The notes under the pieces were generated by a model. That model had not been told where the DNA came from, ran no database searches, and worked only from the letters and a program-made list of their open reading frames with translations. Shown here one piece after another: positions 8,269 through 17,255 of a stretch of 64,000 nt of DNA (within the stretch, counting starts at the first letter, position 1; every line of letters starts with the position of its first letter). A program made the position numbers and the translations under genes. Origin of the DNA: Limnohabitans sp. Rim8 (GTDB lineage Bacteria; Pseudomonadota; Gammaproteobacteria; Burkholderiales; Burkholderiaceae_C); the NCBI GenBank assembly GCA_945897465.1, contig CAMDFK010000015.1, positions 1-64,000 on the forward strand, in the 5' to 3' direction.

Positions 8269-9357
8269 GTGAAGACCCCGAACAAAGCAATACCCCTTGG
8301 CAAATCTGCAGTGGCCTCCAAATCCAACACCACAGCCGCCAAGGCCAAGGTGGTGACCGCCAAACCCCTGGTCAAACCTGCAGCCAAACCAGCTGCGAAG
8401 GCGGCTGTGAAACCCAGCGCCAAAGCCCCTGTGAAACCTGCTCTCAAAGCCGCTGCAAAAGTGGCTGTGAAACCGGCGGTGAAGCCCATGGCCAAAACCG
8501 CTGCCAAGGCCAAGCCCTCGCCCAAGCCAACTGTGCCTGCCAAGGCTGAGAAGGCCAAAACCGCCGCACCTTCTGCAGCTGTATCCAAATCAGTGGCTTC
8601 ATCCAGCCCAACTCCATCTTCTGCTGCACCCAAGACTGCCACAGCTGTCCTGCCAGCCCAGCCACCCAAAACGAAAAACATGAGCGTTACCAAAGTGGAA
8701 ACAGTCCAAACCCCCGCCGAATCCAACCAAGGCAACGCATCACCTGCGCCAGAGCAGCTGGTTCGAGCCACACGGCCTTCGGCCCGTTTGGCCCAGATCA
8801 CCGTGCCTTCCTTGCCTCCTGCAGTGGCTTCCACGGCAGCCAAGTCAAGTTTTTTGCCCAGCGCAACCCTCACGGCTGTCTTGGTCCCTATTGCGCCCAT
8901 CAAGAAAGACCCCAAGCTGGCCAACAACTGGAAAACCAAAAGAGCCGAAGAACTGTCGGACGCTGAAATCCTCGCCATGTCGGACGATGAGTACATGAAC
9001 GACAAGCAGATGGCGTATTTCCGCCTGAAGCTGACCCTGCTCAAGCAAGACATCTTGGCCAGTGCCGGACAAACCACCGAGCACCTGCGTGAAGACACGG
9101 TCGTGGTGCCCGACCCCGCTGACCGCGCGACGATTGAAGAAGAGCATGCCTTGGAGCTGCGCACGCGCGACCGTGAGCGCAAGCTGCTCAAGAAGATCGA
9201 GCAATCGATTCAGCGCATTGATGCGGGCGATTACGGTTTTTGCGATGAAACCGGTGAGGCCATCGGTGTGGGCCGTTTGTTGGCCCGCCCCACAGCCACT
9301 TTGTCCTTGGAAGCGCAGCAGCGGCGTGAACTCAAACAAAAGATGTTTGGCGATTGA
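8269..9357 (+). CDS. dksA: DksA-type RNA polymerase secondary-channel regulator with long AKP-rich tail
   Basis: A 362-residue protein against about 150 for E. coli DksA. The first 200 or so residues are a low-complexity Lys/Ala/Pro/Val sequence resembling histone-H1-like tails. The DksA part starts near residue 220 (DAEILAMSDDEYMNDKQMAYF) and has the coiled coil with the DPADRATIEEEHALELR tip. The zinc finger is reduced: the four ligand positions read Cys325, Thr, Ser, Ala (FCDETG ... ATLSLEAQ), so it should fold without zinc. The GTG start at 8269 follows AGGAGA at good distance. A roughly 245-base leader without an evident gene precedes it, and an intrinsic terminator follows. Confidence 0.9.
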   Translation: MKTPNKAIPLGKSAVASKSNTTAAKAKVVTAKPLVKPAAKPAAKAAVKPSAKAPVKPALKAAAKVAVKPAVKPMAKTAAKAKPSPKPTVPAKAEKAKTAAPSAAVSKSVASSSPTPSSAAPKTATAVLPAQPPKTKNMSVTKVETVQTPAESNQGNASPAPEQLVRATRPSARLAQITVPSLPPAVASTAAKSSFLPSATLTAVLVPIAPIKKDPKLANNWKTKRAEELSDAEILAMSDDEYMNDKQMAYFRLKLTLLKQDILASAGQTTEHLREDTVVVPDPADRATIEEEHALELRTRDRERKLLKKIEQSIQRIDAGDYGFCDETGEAIGVGRLLARPTATLSLEAQQRRELKQKMFGD

Positions 9358-9383
9358 TCAGTTCTTTGCCGCAACTTCTCGTC

Positions 9384-9411
9384 AAAAAACCCCTTCTCAG
9401 GGGTTTTTTTT
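9384..9411 (+). terminator. Intrinsic terminator after dksA
   Basis: A hairpin of AAAAAACCCC and GGGGTTTTTT around a 6-base loop, with eight Ts at the end, lies 27 bases after the dksA stop. It separates dksA from the dcw cluster. Confidence 0.93.
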
Positions 9412-9598
9412 CGTGCCCATGGTGGCAAGACATCTTTAATGAATTTCCCGATTTTGAATTTTTTAGATTTATTGTGACTTGAGATGTTACTTGCACAGTG
9501 ACGTGTAAGTGTCTAATTTTTAAAGAAATTAAGCACTTTCCAAGATTGAAAACAAGCGCTAAGCCTTTGATTTCATTGAAAAAAATCGCTCAACACCC

Positions 9599-9627
9599 TT
9601 GGTTTGGCTTCAGTTTCCTGATACAGT
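9599..9627 (+). promoter_or_regulatory. Candidate mraZ promoter
   Basis: TTGGTT (9599-9604) and TACAGT (9622-9627) are 17 bases apart, and TGA just before the -10 gives an extended -10 (TGn). The 170 bases upstream are clearly AT-rich compared with the surroundings. The -35 is weak (3 of 6), so the call rests on spacing and position. The MraZ repeats begin within the -10. Confidence 0.5.
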
Positions 9628-9660
9628 GCAAAAAAGTGCAATTAAGTGGGATTTGGTGCC
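9625..9660 (+). promoter_or_regulatory. MraZ operator: four GTG boxes at 10-bp spacing
   Basis: AGTGCA, AGTGCA, AGTGGG and GGTGCC start at 9625, 9635, 9645 and 9655. MraZ binds several GTG/TGGG-containing direct repeats one helical turn apart upstream of its own gene in bacteria where this was studied. The repeats overlap the candidate -10 and the start region of the transcript, which suits autorepression of the whole dcw cluster. Confidence 0.75.
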
Positions 9661-9696
9661 ACTGATGTGCTTTTTTCACACCAAAGGGTCTTCGCC

Positions 9697-10125
9697 GTGT
9701 TTCAAGGGGCTTCATCGCTGAGTCTGGATGCCAAAGGGCGCTTGTCTGTGCCGACTCGGCATCGTGACGTCTTGAGCGCCACGGCACAGGGTCAGCTGAC
9801 CATCACCAAGCACCCGCACGGGTGTCTGATGGTGTTTCCCCGCAACGAATGGGAAAAGTTCCGTGACCGCATTGCCGAATTGCCCATGTCGGCCCAATGG
9901 TGGAAGCGCATTTTCTTGGGCAATGCCATGGACGTCGAGATGGATGGCACCGGGCGCGTGTTGATTTCGCCCGAGCTGCGCCAGGCCGCTGGCATTTCCA
10001 AGGACACCATGCTGTTGGGCATGGGCAACCACTTTGAGTTGTGGGACCAAACCACCTATGACGCGCAAGAGGCGCAGGCCATGCAGGGCGACATGCCCGA
10101 TGTGTTCAAGGACTTCTCTTTCTGA
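9697..10125 (+). CDS. mraZ: Transcriptional regulator MraZ
   Basis: A 142-residue AbrB-like DNA-binding protein, first gene of the dcw cluster and its autoregulator. It has two SpoVT/AbrB half-repeats: [19 protein letters not shown] near the N-terminus and [18 protein letters not shown] near residue 85, each with the DxxGR(L/V) signature. The GTG at 9697 is chosen because it gives the family start (M)[10 protein letters not shown] and has AAAGGG upstream; the frame is open further upstream but that part is not conserved. rsmH starts 5 bases after the stop. Confidence 0.95.
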   Translation: MFQGASSLSLDAKGRLSVPTRHRDVLSATAQGQLTITKHPHGCLMVFPRNEWEKFRDRIAELPMSAQWWKRIFLGNAMDVEMDGTGRVLISPELRQAAGISKDTMLLGMGNHFELWDQTTYDAQEAQAMQGDMPDVFKDFSF

Positions 10126-10130
10126 GCGCC

Positions 10131-11060
10131 ATGGCCGACAGCGCACTGACCCACATCACCGTGTTGCTCAACGAAGCCGTGGAGGAGTTGCTCCGGGCTT
10201 CGGCCGGTGCCGATGGCGCTTATGTGGACGCCACCTTCGGTCGGGGTGGGCATTCGCGCTTGATTTTGTCGCGCCTGTCTGCGCAGGGCCGGCTGCTGGC
10301 CTTTGACAAGGACCTGGAGGCGATTGCCGAAGCCAGGCTGATCAAAGACAGCCGTTTTGCGATTCGGCACGAGGGCTTCTCGCACCTGGGTGAACTGCCC
10401 GCTGGCAGTGTCGATGGTGTGCTGATGGACTTGGGCATCAGCTCCCCCCAGATCGACAGCCCCGAGAGGGGTTTTTCTTTTCGTTTTGAAGGCCCGCTCG
10501 ACATGCGCATGGACACCACGCGCGGACAGAGTGTGGCCGATTGGCTGGCCACCGCAGAGGTGGATCAAATCACGGAGGTGATACGTGACTATGGCGAAGA
10601 ACGGTTTGCTTTTCAGATTGCAAAGGCGCTTGTGGCTCGCCGACAGGAGCGGGGCCCAATTTCAAGCACCTCCGATTTGGCCCAACTCGTGGCTGATACG
10701 GTCAAAACCCGCGAGCCGGGCCAGAACCCTGCAACGCGGACATTTCAGGCTTTTCGGATTTTCATCAATGCCGAACTTGAAGAGCTCGAACAGGCGCTAG
10801 AGGGCAGTTTGCGGGTGTTGGCATCGGGTGGCCGCTTGGTGGTCATCAGCTTCCATTCGCTGGAAGACCGCATTGTCAAGCAGTTCATGGCCAAACATTC
10901 CAAAGAGGTGGTGGACCGCCGCGTGCCATTTGCCGAGCCTGTCAAGATGCGCCTGAAGGGGCAAGGGCGCGTTCGCCCCAGCGAGGACGAGGTGCGTGGC
11001 AACCCGCGATCGCGCAGCGCCATCATGCGCATGGCCGAGCGCACCGAGGTGCCGGTATGA
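10131..11060 (+). CDS. rsmH: 16S rRNA m4C1402 methyltransferase RsmH
   Basis: Methylates N4 of C1402 in 16S rRNA using S-adenosylmethionine. Its 309 residues match the family (about 310). The SAM-binding signature [14 protein letters not shown] ... [16 protein letters not shown] lies at residues 6-45, [11 protein letters not shown] follows near residue 100, and [11 protein letters not shown] is near residue 240. It was formerly called MraW. It shares the dcw transcript and overlaps ftsL by four bases (ATGA). Confidence 0.97.
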   Translation: MADSALTHITVLLNEAVEELLRASAGADGAYVDATFGRGGHSRLILSRLSAQGRLLAFDKDLEAIAEARLIKDSRFAIRHEGFSHLGELPAGSVDGVLMDLGISSPQIDSPERGFSFRFEGPLDMRMDTTRGQSVADWLATAEVDQITEVIRDYGEERFAFQIAKALVARRQERGPISSTSDLAQLVADTVKTREPGQNPATRTFQAFRIFINAELEELEQALEGSLRVLASGGRLVVISFHSLEDRIVKQFMAKHSKEVVDRRVPFAEPVKMRLKGQGRVRPSEDEVRGNPRSRSAIMRMAERTEVPV

Positions 11061-11368
11061 CCCGAGTGAGCATGCTCTTACTGGTCGCGACGGTGGTCAG
11101 CGCCTTGTGGTTGGTGCACAGCCACTACGAGTCTCGCCGCATGTTCATGGACTTGGAGTCTGCACGCAAAGAGGCCAAGCGCATTGCGGTGGACCATGAC
11201 AGGATGGAAGTCGAACGTCGTGCTCAGGCCACGCCTTTGCGGGTGGAGCAAATTGCTCGCCAGCAATTGAACATGCGCACAGCTTCACCTGCCATTACCC
11301 AATACGTCACTGCGCAGGGCGCAGTCGCTGCTGTTGTGGTGTCTCCTGCTGTTGGAGCTAGCCAGTGA
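11057..11368 (+). CDS. ftsL: Cell division protein FtsL
   Basis: A small bitopic divisome protein (103 residues) that forms the FtsQLB complex and activates FtsWI. It has a short N-terminus, one transmembrane helix (about residues 5-21, [19 protein letters not shown]) and a periplasmic coiled coil (about 25-75, [20 protein letters not shown]), then a low-complexity tail. Sequence conservation in this family is poor; position between rsmH and ftsI and the topology make the call. The stop overlaps the GTG of ftsI. Confidence 0.93.
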   Translation: MTRVSMLLLVATVVSALWLVHSHYESRRMFMDLESARKEAKRIAVDHDRMEVERRAQATPLRVEQIARQQLNMRTASPAITQYVTAQGAVAAVVVSPAVGASQ

Positions 11369-13104
11369 GCCGCAGCCGCAGTGTCCAGTTGACTTCCAGT
11401 CCTTTGCTGGCCAGCAAGACACCGGTCTGGCGCAGCAAACTGATTGTGGCCGCTATGGCCTTGGGTTTTCTGGGTCTGGTGGGCCGGGCTGTTCATGTCC
11501 AGGTGGTTGACAACGATTTCTTTCTTCGTCAAGGAGAGGTGCGTTTTGCACGCACTTTGGAATTACCTGCCAACCGCGGTCGTGTACTCGACCGCAATGG
11601 CGTCTTGTTGGCTTCCAGTGTGCCTGCGCCCAGTATTTGGGCCAACCCAGAAGACATGGAACGTGACCCGGTCAAGCTGCGTCAGTTGGCCCGATTGTTG
11701 GAGATGACGCCCGCCGAGTTGGACCACAAGCTCAAAGACGAGGAAAAAACCTTTGTCTGGCTGCGCCGTCAGATGGACGAGCCAGTGGTCAAGGAAATTC
11801 GGGCGCTGGGCATCAAGGGTGTGTACGACATCAAAGAGTACAAGCGACTCTACCCTGAAGGGGAGGCGGCTGCTCACATCGTGGGCTTCACCAATGTGGA
11901 AGACAAGGGCCAAGAAGGCGTGGAGCTGATTTTCCAAAAGCAACTGGCCGGTCAGGCTGGTTCGCGCCGCGTGATCAAGGACCGACTGGGTCGTGTGGTT
12001 GAAGCTGTGGGTGAAACCGTGCACCCTGTGGATGGCAAGGACCTGCAGCTGAGCATCGACAGCAAGGTACAGTTCTATGCCTACCAAACCCTGCGCGACG
12101 CGGTCAAGGCGCACAAGGCCAAGGCTGGCAGCGTGGTGGTGCTGGATGCTCAGACCGGAGAAATTCTGGCGTTGGCCAATTACCCCAGCTATTCGCCATC
12201 GCGGCGTGTCAACCTCAGCGGGGAGCAACTGCGCAACCGCGCCTTGACCGACAGTTTCGAGCCCGGCTCGACCATGAAGCCCTTCACCGTGGCTTTGGCT
12301 TTGGAGCAAGGCTTGGTCAAGCCCGAGACGATGATTCAGACCGCTCCGGGGCGCATCAACATCACCGGCTCGACCATCAGCGATGTGCACACCTACGGCC
12401 TGCTCAGTGTGAGTGAGGTGATCCAGAAGTCGAGCAACGTGGGCACTGTGAAGATCGCCATGCAAATGGAGCCCCGCGAAATGTGGGAGATGTTCACCGA
12501 GCTGGGTTTTGGACAAAAACCCGCTTTGCCGTTTCCGGGTGTGGTCAGTGGTCGTGTGCGGCCCTATAAATCTTGGCGTCCCGTTGAGCAGGCCACGATG
12601 AGCTATGGCTATGGCGTGTCGGGCAGTTTGTTTCAGGTCGCACGTGCTTACACCGTGTTTGCGCGTGACGGTGAAATTGTGCCGGCCACCATGATGAAAG
12701 CCGAGCAACCAGCGCAGGGTACGCGCGTGATCACGACGGCCAATGCCAAAGCCATGCGCAAGATGCTGCAAATGGCTGCTGGGCCTGGCGGCACAGGTCA
12801 AAAAGCCCAGACCATCGGTTATTCGGTGGGGGGCAAGTCGGGCACAGCTCGAAAGCAAGAGGGCAAGGGTTACGCCAGCAAAAAATACCGTGGCTTTTTT
12901 GTAGGCATCGCCCCCATCGAGCAGCCCCGCATCGTGGTGGCGGTGATGATCGATGAGCCCTCCAACGGGGTCTATTACGGCGGTGCCGTAGCCGCACCGG
13001 TGTTCAGCCAAACGGTGCAGCAAACCCTGCGTCTGATGGGTGTTCAGCCCGACATGGCCGTCAAGCCCCAGATCGTGGCCCAAGCGGTGGAGGAGTCGTT
13101 CTGA
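11365..13104 (+). CDS. ftsI: Septal peptidoglycan transpeptidase FtsI (PBP3)
   Basis: Class B penicillin-binding protein that cross-links septal peptidoglycan with FtsW. It has 579 residues. One N-terminal transmembrane helix (about 28-45, VAAMALGFLGLVGRAVHVQV) precedes the pedestal domain (RGRVLDRNGVLLASS). All three active-site motifs are present: S-x-x-K in GSTMKPF (Ser about 302), SSN (about 356) and KSGTA (about 490). The start is a GTG overlapping the end of ftsL by four bases. TGATG joins it to murE. Confidence 0.97.
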   Translation: MSRSRSVQLTSSPLLASKTPVWRSKLIVAAMALGFLGLVGRAVHVQVVDNDFFLRQGEVRFARTLELPANRGRVLDRNGVLLASSVPAPSIWANPEDMERDPVKLRQLARLLEMTPAELDHKLKDEEKTFVWLRRQMDEPVVKEIRALGIKGVYDIKEYKRLYPEGEAAAHIVGFTNVEDKGQEGVELIFQKQLAGQAGSRRVIKDRLGRVVEAVGETVHPVDGKDLQLSIDSKVQFYAYQTLRDAVKAHKAKAGSVVVLDAQTGEILALANYPSYSPSRRVNLSGEQLRNRALTDSFEPGSTMKPFTVALALEQGLVKPETMIQTAPGRINITGSTISDVHTYGLLSVSEVIQKSSNVGTVKIAMQMEPREMWEMFTELGFGQKPALPFPGVVSGRVRPYKSWRPVEQATMSYGYGVSGSLFQVARAYTVFARDGEIVPATMMKAEQPAQGTRVITTANAKAMRKMLQMAAGPGGTGQKAQTIGYSVGGKSGTARKQEGKGYASKKYRGFFVGIAPIEQPRIVVAVMIDEPSNGVYYGGAVAAPVFSQTVQQTLRLMGVQPDMAVKPQIVAQAVEESF

Positions 13105-14636
13105 TGCACACCTGGCACAGCGCTCAAGACGCCGCTGTCTGGTTGCGCTCGCGCGTGACCGGCGAGCTGCGCACCGACAGCCGACTGGTGCAGGCGGGCG
13201 ACGGTTTCATTGCGTGGCCGGGTGCTGCCACCGACGGGCGGCGTTACCTGGCTCAGGCCTTGGCGCAAGGCGCCAGCGCCTGCCTGATGGAAGAGATTGG
13301 CCACACCCCTTGGGTGACTGCGCTGCAGGGCGCCAAGCAAGAAGCTCTGGCTTGCATGCCCCGCCTCAAAGCCCAAACCGCTTGGGTGGCTGACGCCTAC
13401 TATGAACAACCCAGCTGCGCTTTGCAGGTGCTGGCGGTCACGGGCACCAATGGCAAAACATCCACCGCATGGTGGTTGGCACAGGCACTGTCATCGCCTG
13501 CGCTGCAGCAGTCCTGTGGGTTGGTGGGCACCTTGGGTGTGGGCCGTTTACCCGATCTGATCACCACCGGCATGACCACGCCCGACCCGGTGTTGTTGCA
13601 ACGCCAGTTCCGGCAGTTTGCAGATGACGGCGTCACGCACTGCGCCATTGAAGCTTCATCCATCGGCCTGGCCGAACACCGATTGGACGGCACTCACATC
13701 CGCGTGGCCGTGTTCACCAACTTCACCCAGGACCACCTGGACTACCACGGCGACATGGCCTCTTACTGGTCGGCCAAGGCCGCTTTGTTTGCCTGGCCCG
13801 GTTTGCAGTCGGCCGTCATCAACATCGATGATGCGCAGGGCGCTTTGCTGGCCCAGCAGCTGCAAGGCAAGCCACTCGACGTCTGGACCTGCTCGCGCCG
13901 CGGCGCAGCCCGTTTGCAAGCCCGCGCCTTGCCCAGTGCCCGGGGTTTGGCTTTCGAGGTGACCGAGGGCCAGACCGTGAAGACCCTGCACACGGGTTTG
14001 ATCGGTGACTACAACATCGACAACCTCTTGGGTGTGATCGGCAGTTTGCGGGCCCTGGGTTTTGATTTGGCGCAAGCGGTGCAAGCCTGTGCGCAGCTGA
14101 CGGCGGTACCCGGCCGCATGGAGCGCGTCTCCTTGGAACTGCCCGGTGCTCAGGCGGATGTGACCAGTCCGCTGGTGGTCGTGGACTATGCCCACACGCC
14201 CGATGCCATCACCCAAGCGCTTGCTGCATTGCGTCCGCAGGCAGCGCTGCGTGGCGGCCGCCTGTGGTGTGTGTTGGGCTGTGGTGGTGACCGCGATGCG
14301 AGCAAACGCCCCTTGATGGCCGCGGCCGCCGAAGCCGCAGCCGACCATGTGCTGCTGACCAGCGACAACCCCCGCAGCGAATTGCCCGAGGCGATTGTGG
14401 CCGCCATGGTCCAAGGCCTGCGCTGCCCGCAATCGGTCCAGATTCAACTCGACCGTGCCTTGGCGATTGGTGAAGCGGTAGCCCAAGCTGCCGCGCAAGA
14501 TGTGGTGCTGGTGGCGGGCAAAGGCCACGAAAGCGAGCAAGAGATCCTGGGCGTGCGCCACCCGTTTTCGGATGTGGCGCAGGCCCGCGCGGCCTTGCAG
14601 CGTCGCGCTGTGCATCGCCAGGGGGTGCCCGCATGA
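13104..14636 (+). CDS. murE: UDP-MurNAc-tripeptide synthetase MurE (meso-DAP adding)
   Basis: Adds meso-diaminopimelate to UDP-MurNAc-L-Ala-D-Glu using ATP; cytosolic. It has 510 residues with the three Mur ligase domains. The ATP loop TGTNGKTSTAWW is at about 111-122; the tail has VDYAHTPDAI (about 355) and the diaminopimelate-recognition motif DNPRSE (about 420), which marks specificity for DAP rather than lysine. This agrees with dapF in the window. The stop/start overlap with ftsI is a single base; murF begins inside its last codons (ATGA). Confidence 0.97.
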   Translation: MHTWHSAQDAAVWLRSRVTGELRTDSRLVQAGDGFIAWPGAATDGRRYLAQALAQGASACLMEEIGHTPWVTALQGAKQEALACMPRLKAQTAWVADAYYEQPSCALQVLAVTGTNGKTSTAWWLAQALSSPALQQSCGLVGTLGVGRLPDLITTGMTTPDPVLLQRQFRQFADDGVTHCAIEASSIGLAEHRLDGTHIRVAVFTNFTQDHLDYHGDMASYWSAKAALFAWPGLQSAVINIDDAQGALLAQQLQGKPLDVWTCSRRGAARLQARALPSARGLAFEVTEGQTVKTLHTGLIGDYNIDNLLGVIGSLRALGFDLAQAVQACAQLTAVPGRMERVSLELPGAQADVTSPLVVVDYAHTPDAITQALAALRPQAALRGGRLWCVLGCGGDRDASKRPLMAAAAEAAADHVLLTSDNPRSELPEAIVAAMVQGLRCPQSVQIQLDRALAIGEAVAQAAAQDVVLVAGKGHESEQEILGVRHPFSDVAQARAALQRRAVHRQGVPA

Positions 14637-16084
14637 AAGCCCCGGTGTCCATGCAACTGAGTGTGTCACTCGCCCTGAGCTGGCTGAGCCAAGCACGCGG
14701 CGTGAACGTGCAAGGCGTGGTGGCCGACCGGGTGCACACCGACAGCCGCAGTCTGCAAGCAGGTGACCTGTTTGTGGCTTTGCGTGGTGAGCGCTTTGAT
14801 GGCAACCAGTTCATCGCCCAAGCCCAAGCGCAAGGCGCGGTGGCGGTGGTGTGCGAGGCTTCTGGCGCAGCACAAGCTGCGGCGCACGGTTTGCCCGCGC
14901 TGGTGGTGCCCGATGCGCGCATCGCTTTGGGCGAGCTGGCGGCGGGTTGGCGCGCGCAGTTCAGTTTGCCGCTGATCGCCGTGACCGGCAGCAACGGCAA
15001 GACCACCGTGACCCAAATGATCGCGTCCATCTTGCGTGCCCATGCGGGGGACGACGCCTTGTCCACCCAAGGCAACCTGAACAACGACATTGGCGTGCCC
15101 TTGACCCTGTTCAATTTGCGTGCCCATCACCGCATGGCCGTGGTCGAGCTGGGCATGAACCACCCCGGCGAAATCGCCTACTTGTCCCAACTGGCTCAGC
15201 CCACGGTGGCCTTGGTCAACAACGCCCAACGTGAGCACCAAGAGTTCATGGGCACCGTCGAGGCCGTGGCGCGTGAAAACGGGGCGGTGCTGCAGGCGTT
15301 GCTTCCAGAGGGTGTGGCGGTGTTTCCAGCCGATGAAGATTTCACGGCCGTGTGGCGCGAGTTGTCGGGCCAGCGTGCACAGCGCTGTTTTGCCATGGCC
15401 GCCGCCTCAGACGCCGACGTGCGCGCTGCCGTGGTGGTCTGGCAGTCGGGCGCCTGGCAGTTCACGCTCAAAACGCCCGAGGGCACCGCGCCTGTGCGCC
15501 TGCACATTGCGGGGCGACACAACGTCAAAAACGCCTTGGCCGCCACGGCCTGCGCCTTGGCAGCGGGTGTGCCTTTGGCCGCTGTGGTGCAGGGCCTGGT
15601 GGCGTTTGAGCCAGTCAAGGGCCGCTCGCGTGCGCTGGTCCTGCCCATGGACGCAGAAGAAATCACCTTGGTGGACGACACCTACAACGCCAACCCCGAC
15701 TCGGTTCGCGCTGCCATCGACGTGCTGGCCGAGTTGGCAGCGCCGCGTTTACTGGTCCTGGGTGACATGGGTGAGGTGGGCAACCAAGGCCCCGAGTTCC
15801 ATGCCGAGGTGGGTGCCTACGCCGCCGAGCACGGCATCGAAGGACTGTTCACCCTGGGTGACTTGTGTGTACACAGCGCTCAGGCCTTTGGTGCGGCTCG
15901 GCACTTCGCAGACATGGACAGTTTGCTGTTGGCGACCACAGGGTCGCTGGGCGAGTTCCGCAGCGTGGTCGTCAAAGGCTCGCGCTTCATGAAGATGGAG
16001 CGCGTGGTGCAAGCGCTGCAGTCGCACAGCGACGACAAGAACAGTCAAGACAAAGATAAAAAAGGGGAGTCCCATGCTGCTTAG
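14633..16084 (+). CDS. murF: UDP-MurNAc-pentapeptide synthetase MurF
   Basis: Ligates D-Ala-D-Ala to the UDP-MurNAc-tripeptide with ATP. It has 483 residues. The N-terminal domain contains [20 protein letters not shown]; the ATP loop is [12 protein letters not shown] (about 118-129); [15 protein letters not shown] and [12 protein letters not shown] follow, and [16 protein letters not shown] begins the C-terminal domain. The last 20 or so residues are a charged Asp/Lys tail ([13 protein letters not shown]). It overlaps mraY by 11 bases. Confidence 0.97.
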   Translation: MKAPVSMQLSVSLALSWLSQARGVNVQGVVADRVHTDSRSLQAGDLFVALRGERFDGNQFIAQAQAQGAVAVVCEASGAAQAAAHGLPALVVPDARIALGELAAGWRAQFSLPLIAVTGSNGKTTVTQMIASILRAHAGDDALSTQGNLNNDIGVPLTLFNLRAHHRMAVVELGMNHPGEIAYLSQLAQPTVALVNNAQREHQEFMGTVEAVARENGAVLQALLPEGVAVFPADEDFTAVWRELSGQRAQRCFAMAAASDADVRAAVVVWQSGAWQFTLKTPEGTAPVRLHIAGRHNVKNALAATACALAAGVPLAAVVQGLVAFEPVKGRSRALVLPMDAEEITLVDDTYNANPDSVRAAIDVLAELAAPRLLVLGDMGEVGNQGPEFHAEVGAYAAEHGIEGLFTLGDLCVHSAQAFGAARHFADMDSLLLATTGSLGEFRSVVVKGSRFMKMERVVQALQSHSDDKNSQDKDKKGESHAA

Positions 16085-17252
16085 CCTGGCCCAATGGTTA
16101 CAAAGTTTGTCACCCGAGTGGGGTTTCCTGCGTGTTTTCCAATACATCACCTTCCGTGCCGTGATGGCTGCGATGACGGCGCTCTTGATCGGTCTGGCCG
16201 CAGGCCCTTGGGTGATCCGCCGCTTGACCTCGCTCAAAATTGGCCAGCCTATCCGCGGCTACGGCATGGAATCGCACCTGTCCAAGAGCGGCACACCCAC
16301 CATGGGCGGTGTGCTCATCTTGTTGTCGATCGCCATCTCCACTTTGTTGTGGTTTGACCTGTCCAATCGCTTTGTCTGGATCGTGCTGATCGTGACGCTG
16401 GGCTTTGGGGCGATTGGCTGGGCGGACGATTGGCGCAAAGTGGTCAACAAAGATCCTGAGGGCATGCGTTCTCGCGAGAAGTATTTTTGGCAATCGGTCA
16501 TAGGTTTGCTGGCCGCTTTGTGTTTGGTGTTCAGCATTTCCGAGAACTCCAACGCGCGGGTGTTGGACTTGTTTGTTCAATGGGTCATGTCGGGTTTTGA
16601 AGTGAGCTTGCCCCTGAAGGCGGGATTGCAGGTGCCCTTCTTCAAAGAAATCACCTACCCATTGGGCGTATTCGGCTTTGTGTTGCTGACTTATCTGGTG
16701 ATCGTGGGGTCCAGCAATGCGGTCAACCTCACGGACGGTTTGGATGGCCTGGCCATCATGCCAGTGGTCATGGTGGGCTCGGCGCTGGGTGTGTTTGCCT
16801 ATGTCACGGGCAGCGCGGTGTATTCCAAGTACTTGTTCTTTCCGCACATTCCGGGTTCGGGCGAGTTGTTGATTTTTTGCGCTGCCATGGCGGGTGCAGG
16901 TCTGGCGTTTTTGTGGTTCAACACCCACCCGGCCCAGGTCTTCATGGGCGATGTAGGCGCTTTGGCGCTGGGCGCTGCATTGGGCACCATCGCGGTCATT
17001 GTTCGGGCCGAAATTGTGCTGGCCATCATGGGGGGCATCTTTGTCGTCGAGGCCTTGTCGGTGATCGCGCAGGTGACTTACTTCAAGTACACCAAGAAGA
17101 AATACGGCGAGGGTCGGCGCATCTTGAAGATGGCACCCTTGCACCACCATTTTGAAAAGAGCGGCTGGAAGGAAACGCAAGTCGTGGTGCGTTTCTGGAT
17201 CATCACCATGCTGCTGTGTCTGGTCGGCTTGTCGACCCTGAAGCTGAGGTAA
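16074..17252 (+). CDS. mraY: Phospho-MurNAc-pentapeptide transferase MraY
   Basis: Integral membrane enzyme that transfers phospho-MurNAc-pentapeptide to undecaprenyl phosphate, making lipid I. It has 392 residues and about ten transmembrane helices. Signatures include [13 protein letters not shown] (about 65-77), the catalytic aspartates in GWADDWRK (about 118-125), [13 protein letters not shown] (about 215-227) and the family end motif [14 protein letters not shown] near residue 355. The ATG at 16074 gives the standard MLLSLAQWL start. Confidence 0.97.
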   Translation: MLLSLAQWLQSLSPEWGFLRVFQYITFRAVMAAMTALLIGLAAGPWVIRRLTSLKIGQPIRGYGMESHLSKSGTPTMGGVLILLSIAISTLLWFDLSNRFVWIVLIVTLGFGAIGWADDWRKVVNKDPEGMRSREKYFWQSVIGLLAALCLVFSISENSNARVLDLFVQWVMSGFEVSLPLKAGLQVPFFKEITYPLGVFGFVLLTYLVIVGSSNAVNLTDGLDGLAIMPVVMVGSALGVFAYVTGSAVYSKYLFFPHIPGSGELLIFCAAMAGAGLAFLWFNTHPAQVFMGDVGALALGAALGTIAVIVRAEIVLAIMGGIFVVEALSVIAQVTYFKYTKKKYGEGRRILKMAPLHHHFEKSGWKETQVVVRFWIITMLLCLVGLSTLKLR

Positions 17253-17255
17253 GCC

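Noticed and set aside
8169..9191. Open minus-strand frame of 340 codons
   Set aside because: It is the antisense shadow of the repetitive dksA tail; the hydrophobic Ala/Leu-rich translation comes from the Lys/Ala/Pro codons read backwards.
11563..13083. Open minus-strand frame of 506 codons inside ftsI
   Set aside because: Antisense to a gene with all its catalytic motifs; the translation is His/Gln/Gly-rich without a domain.
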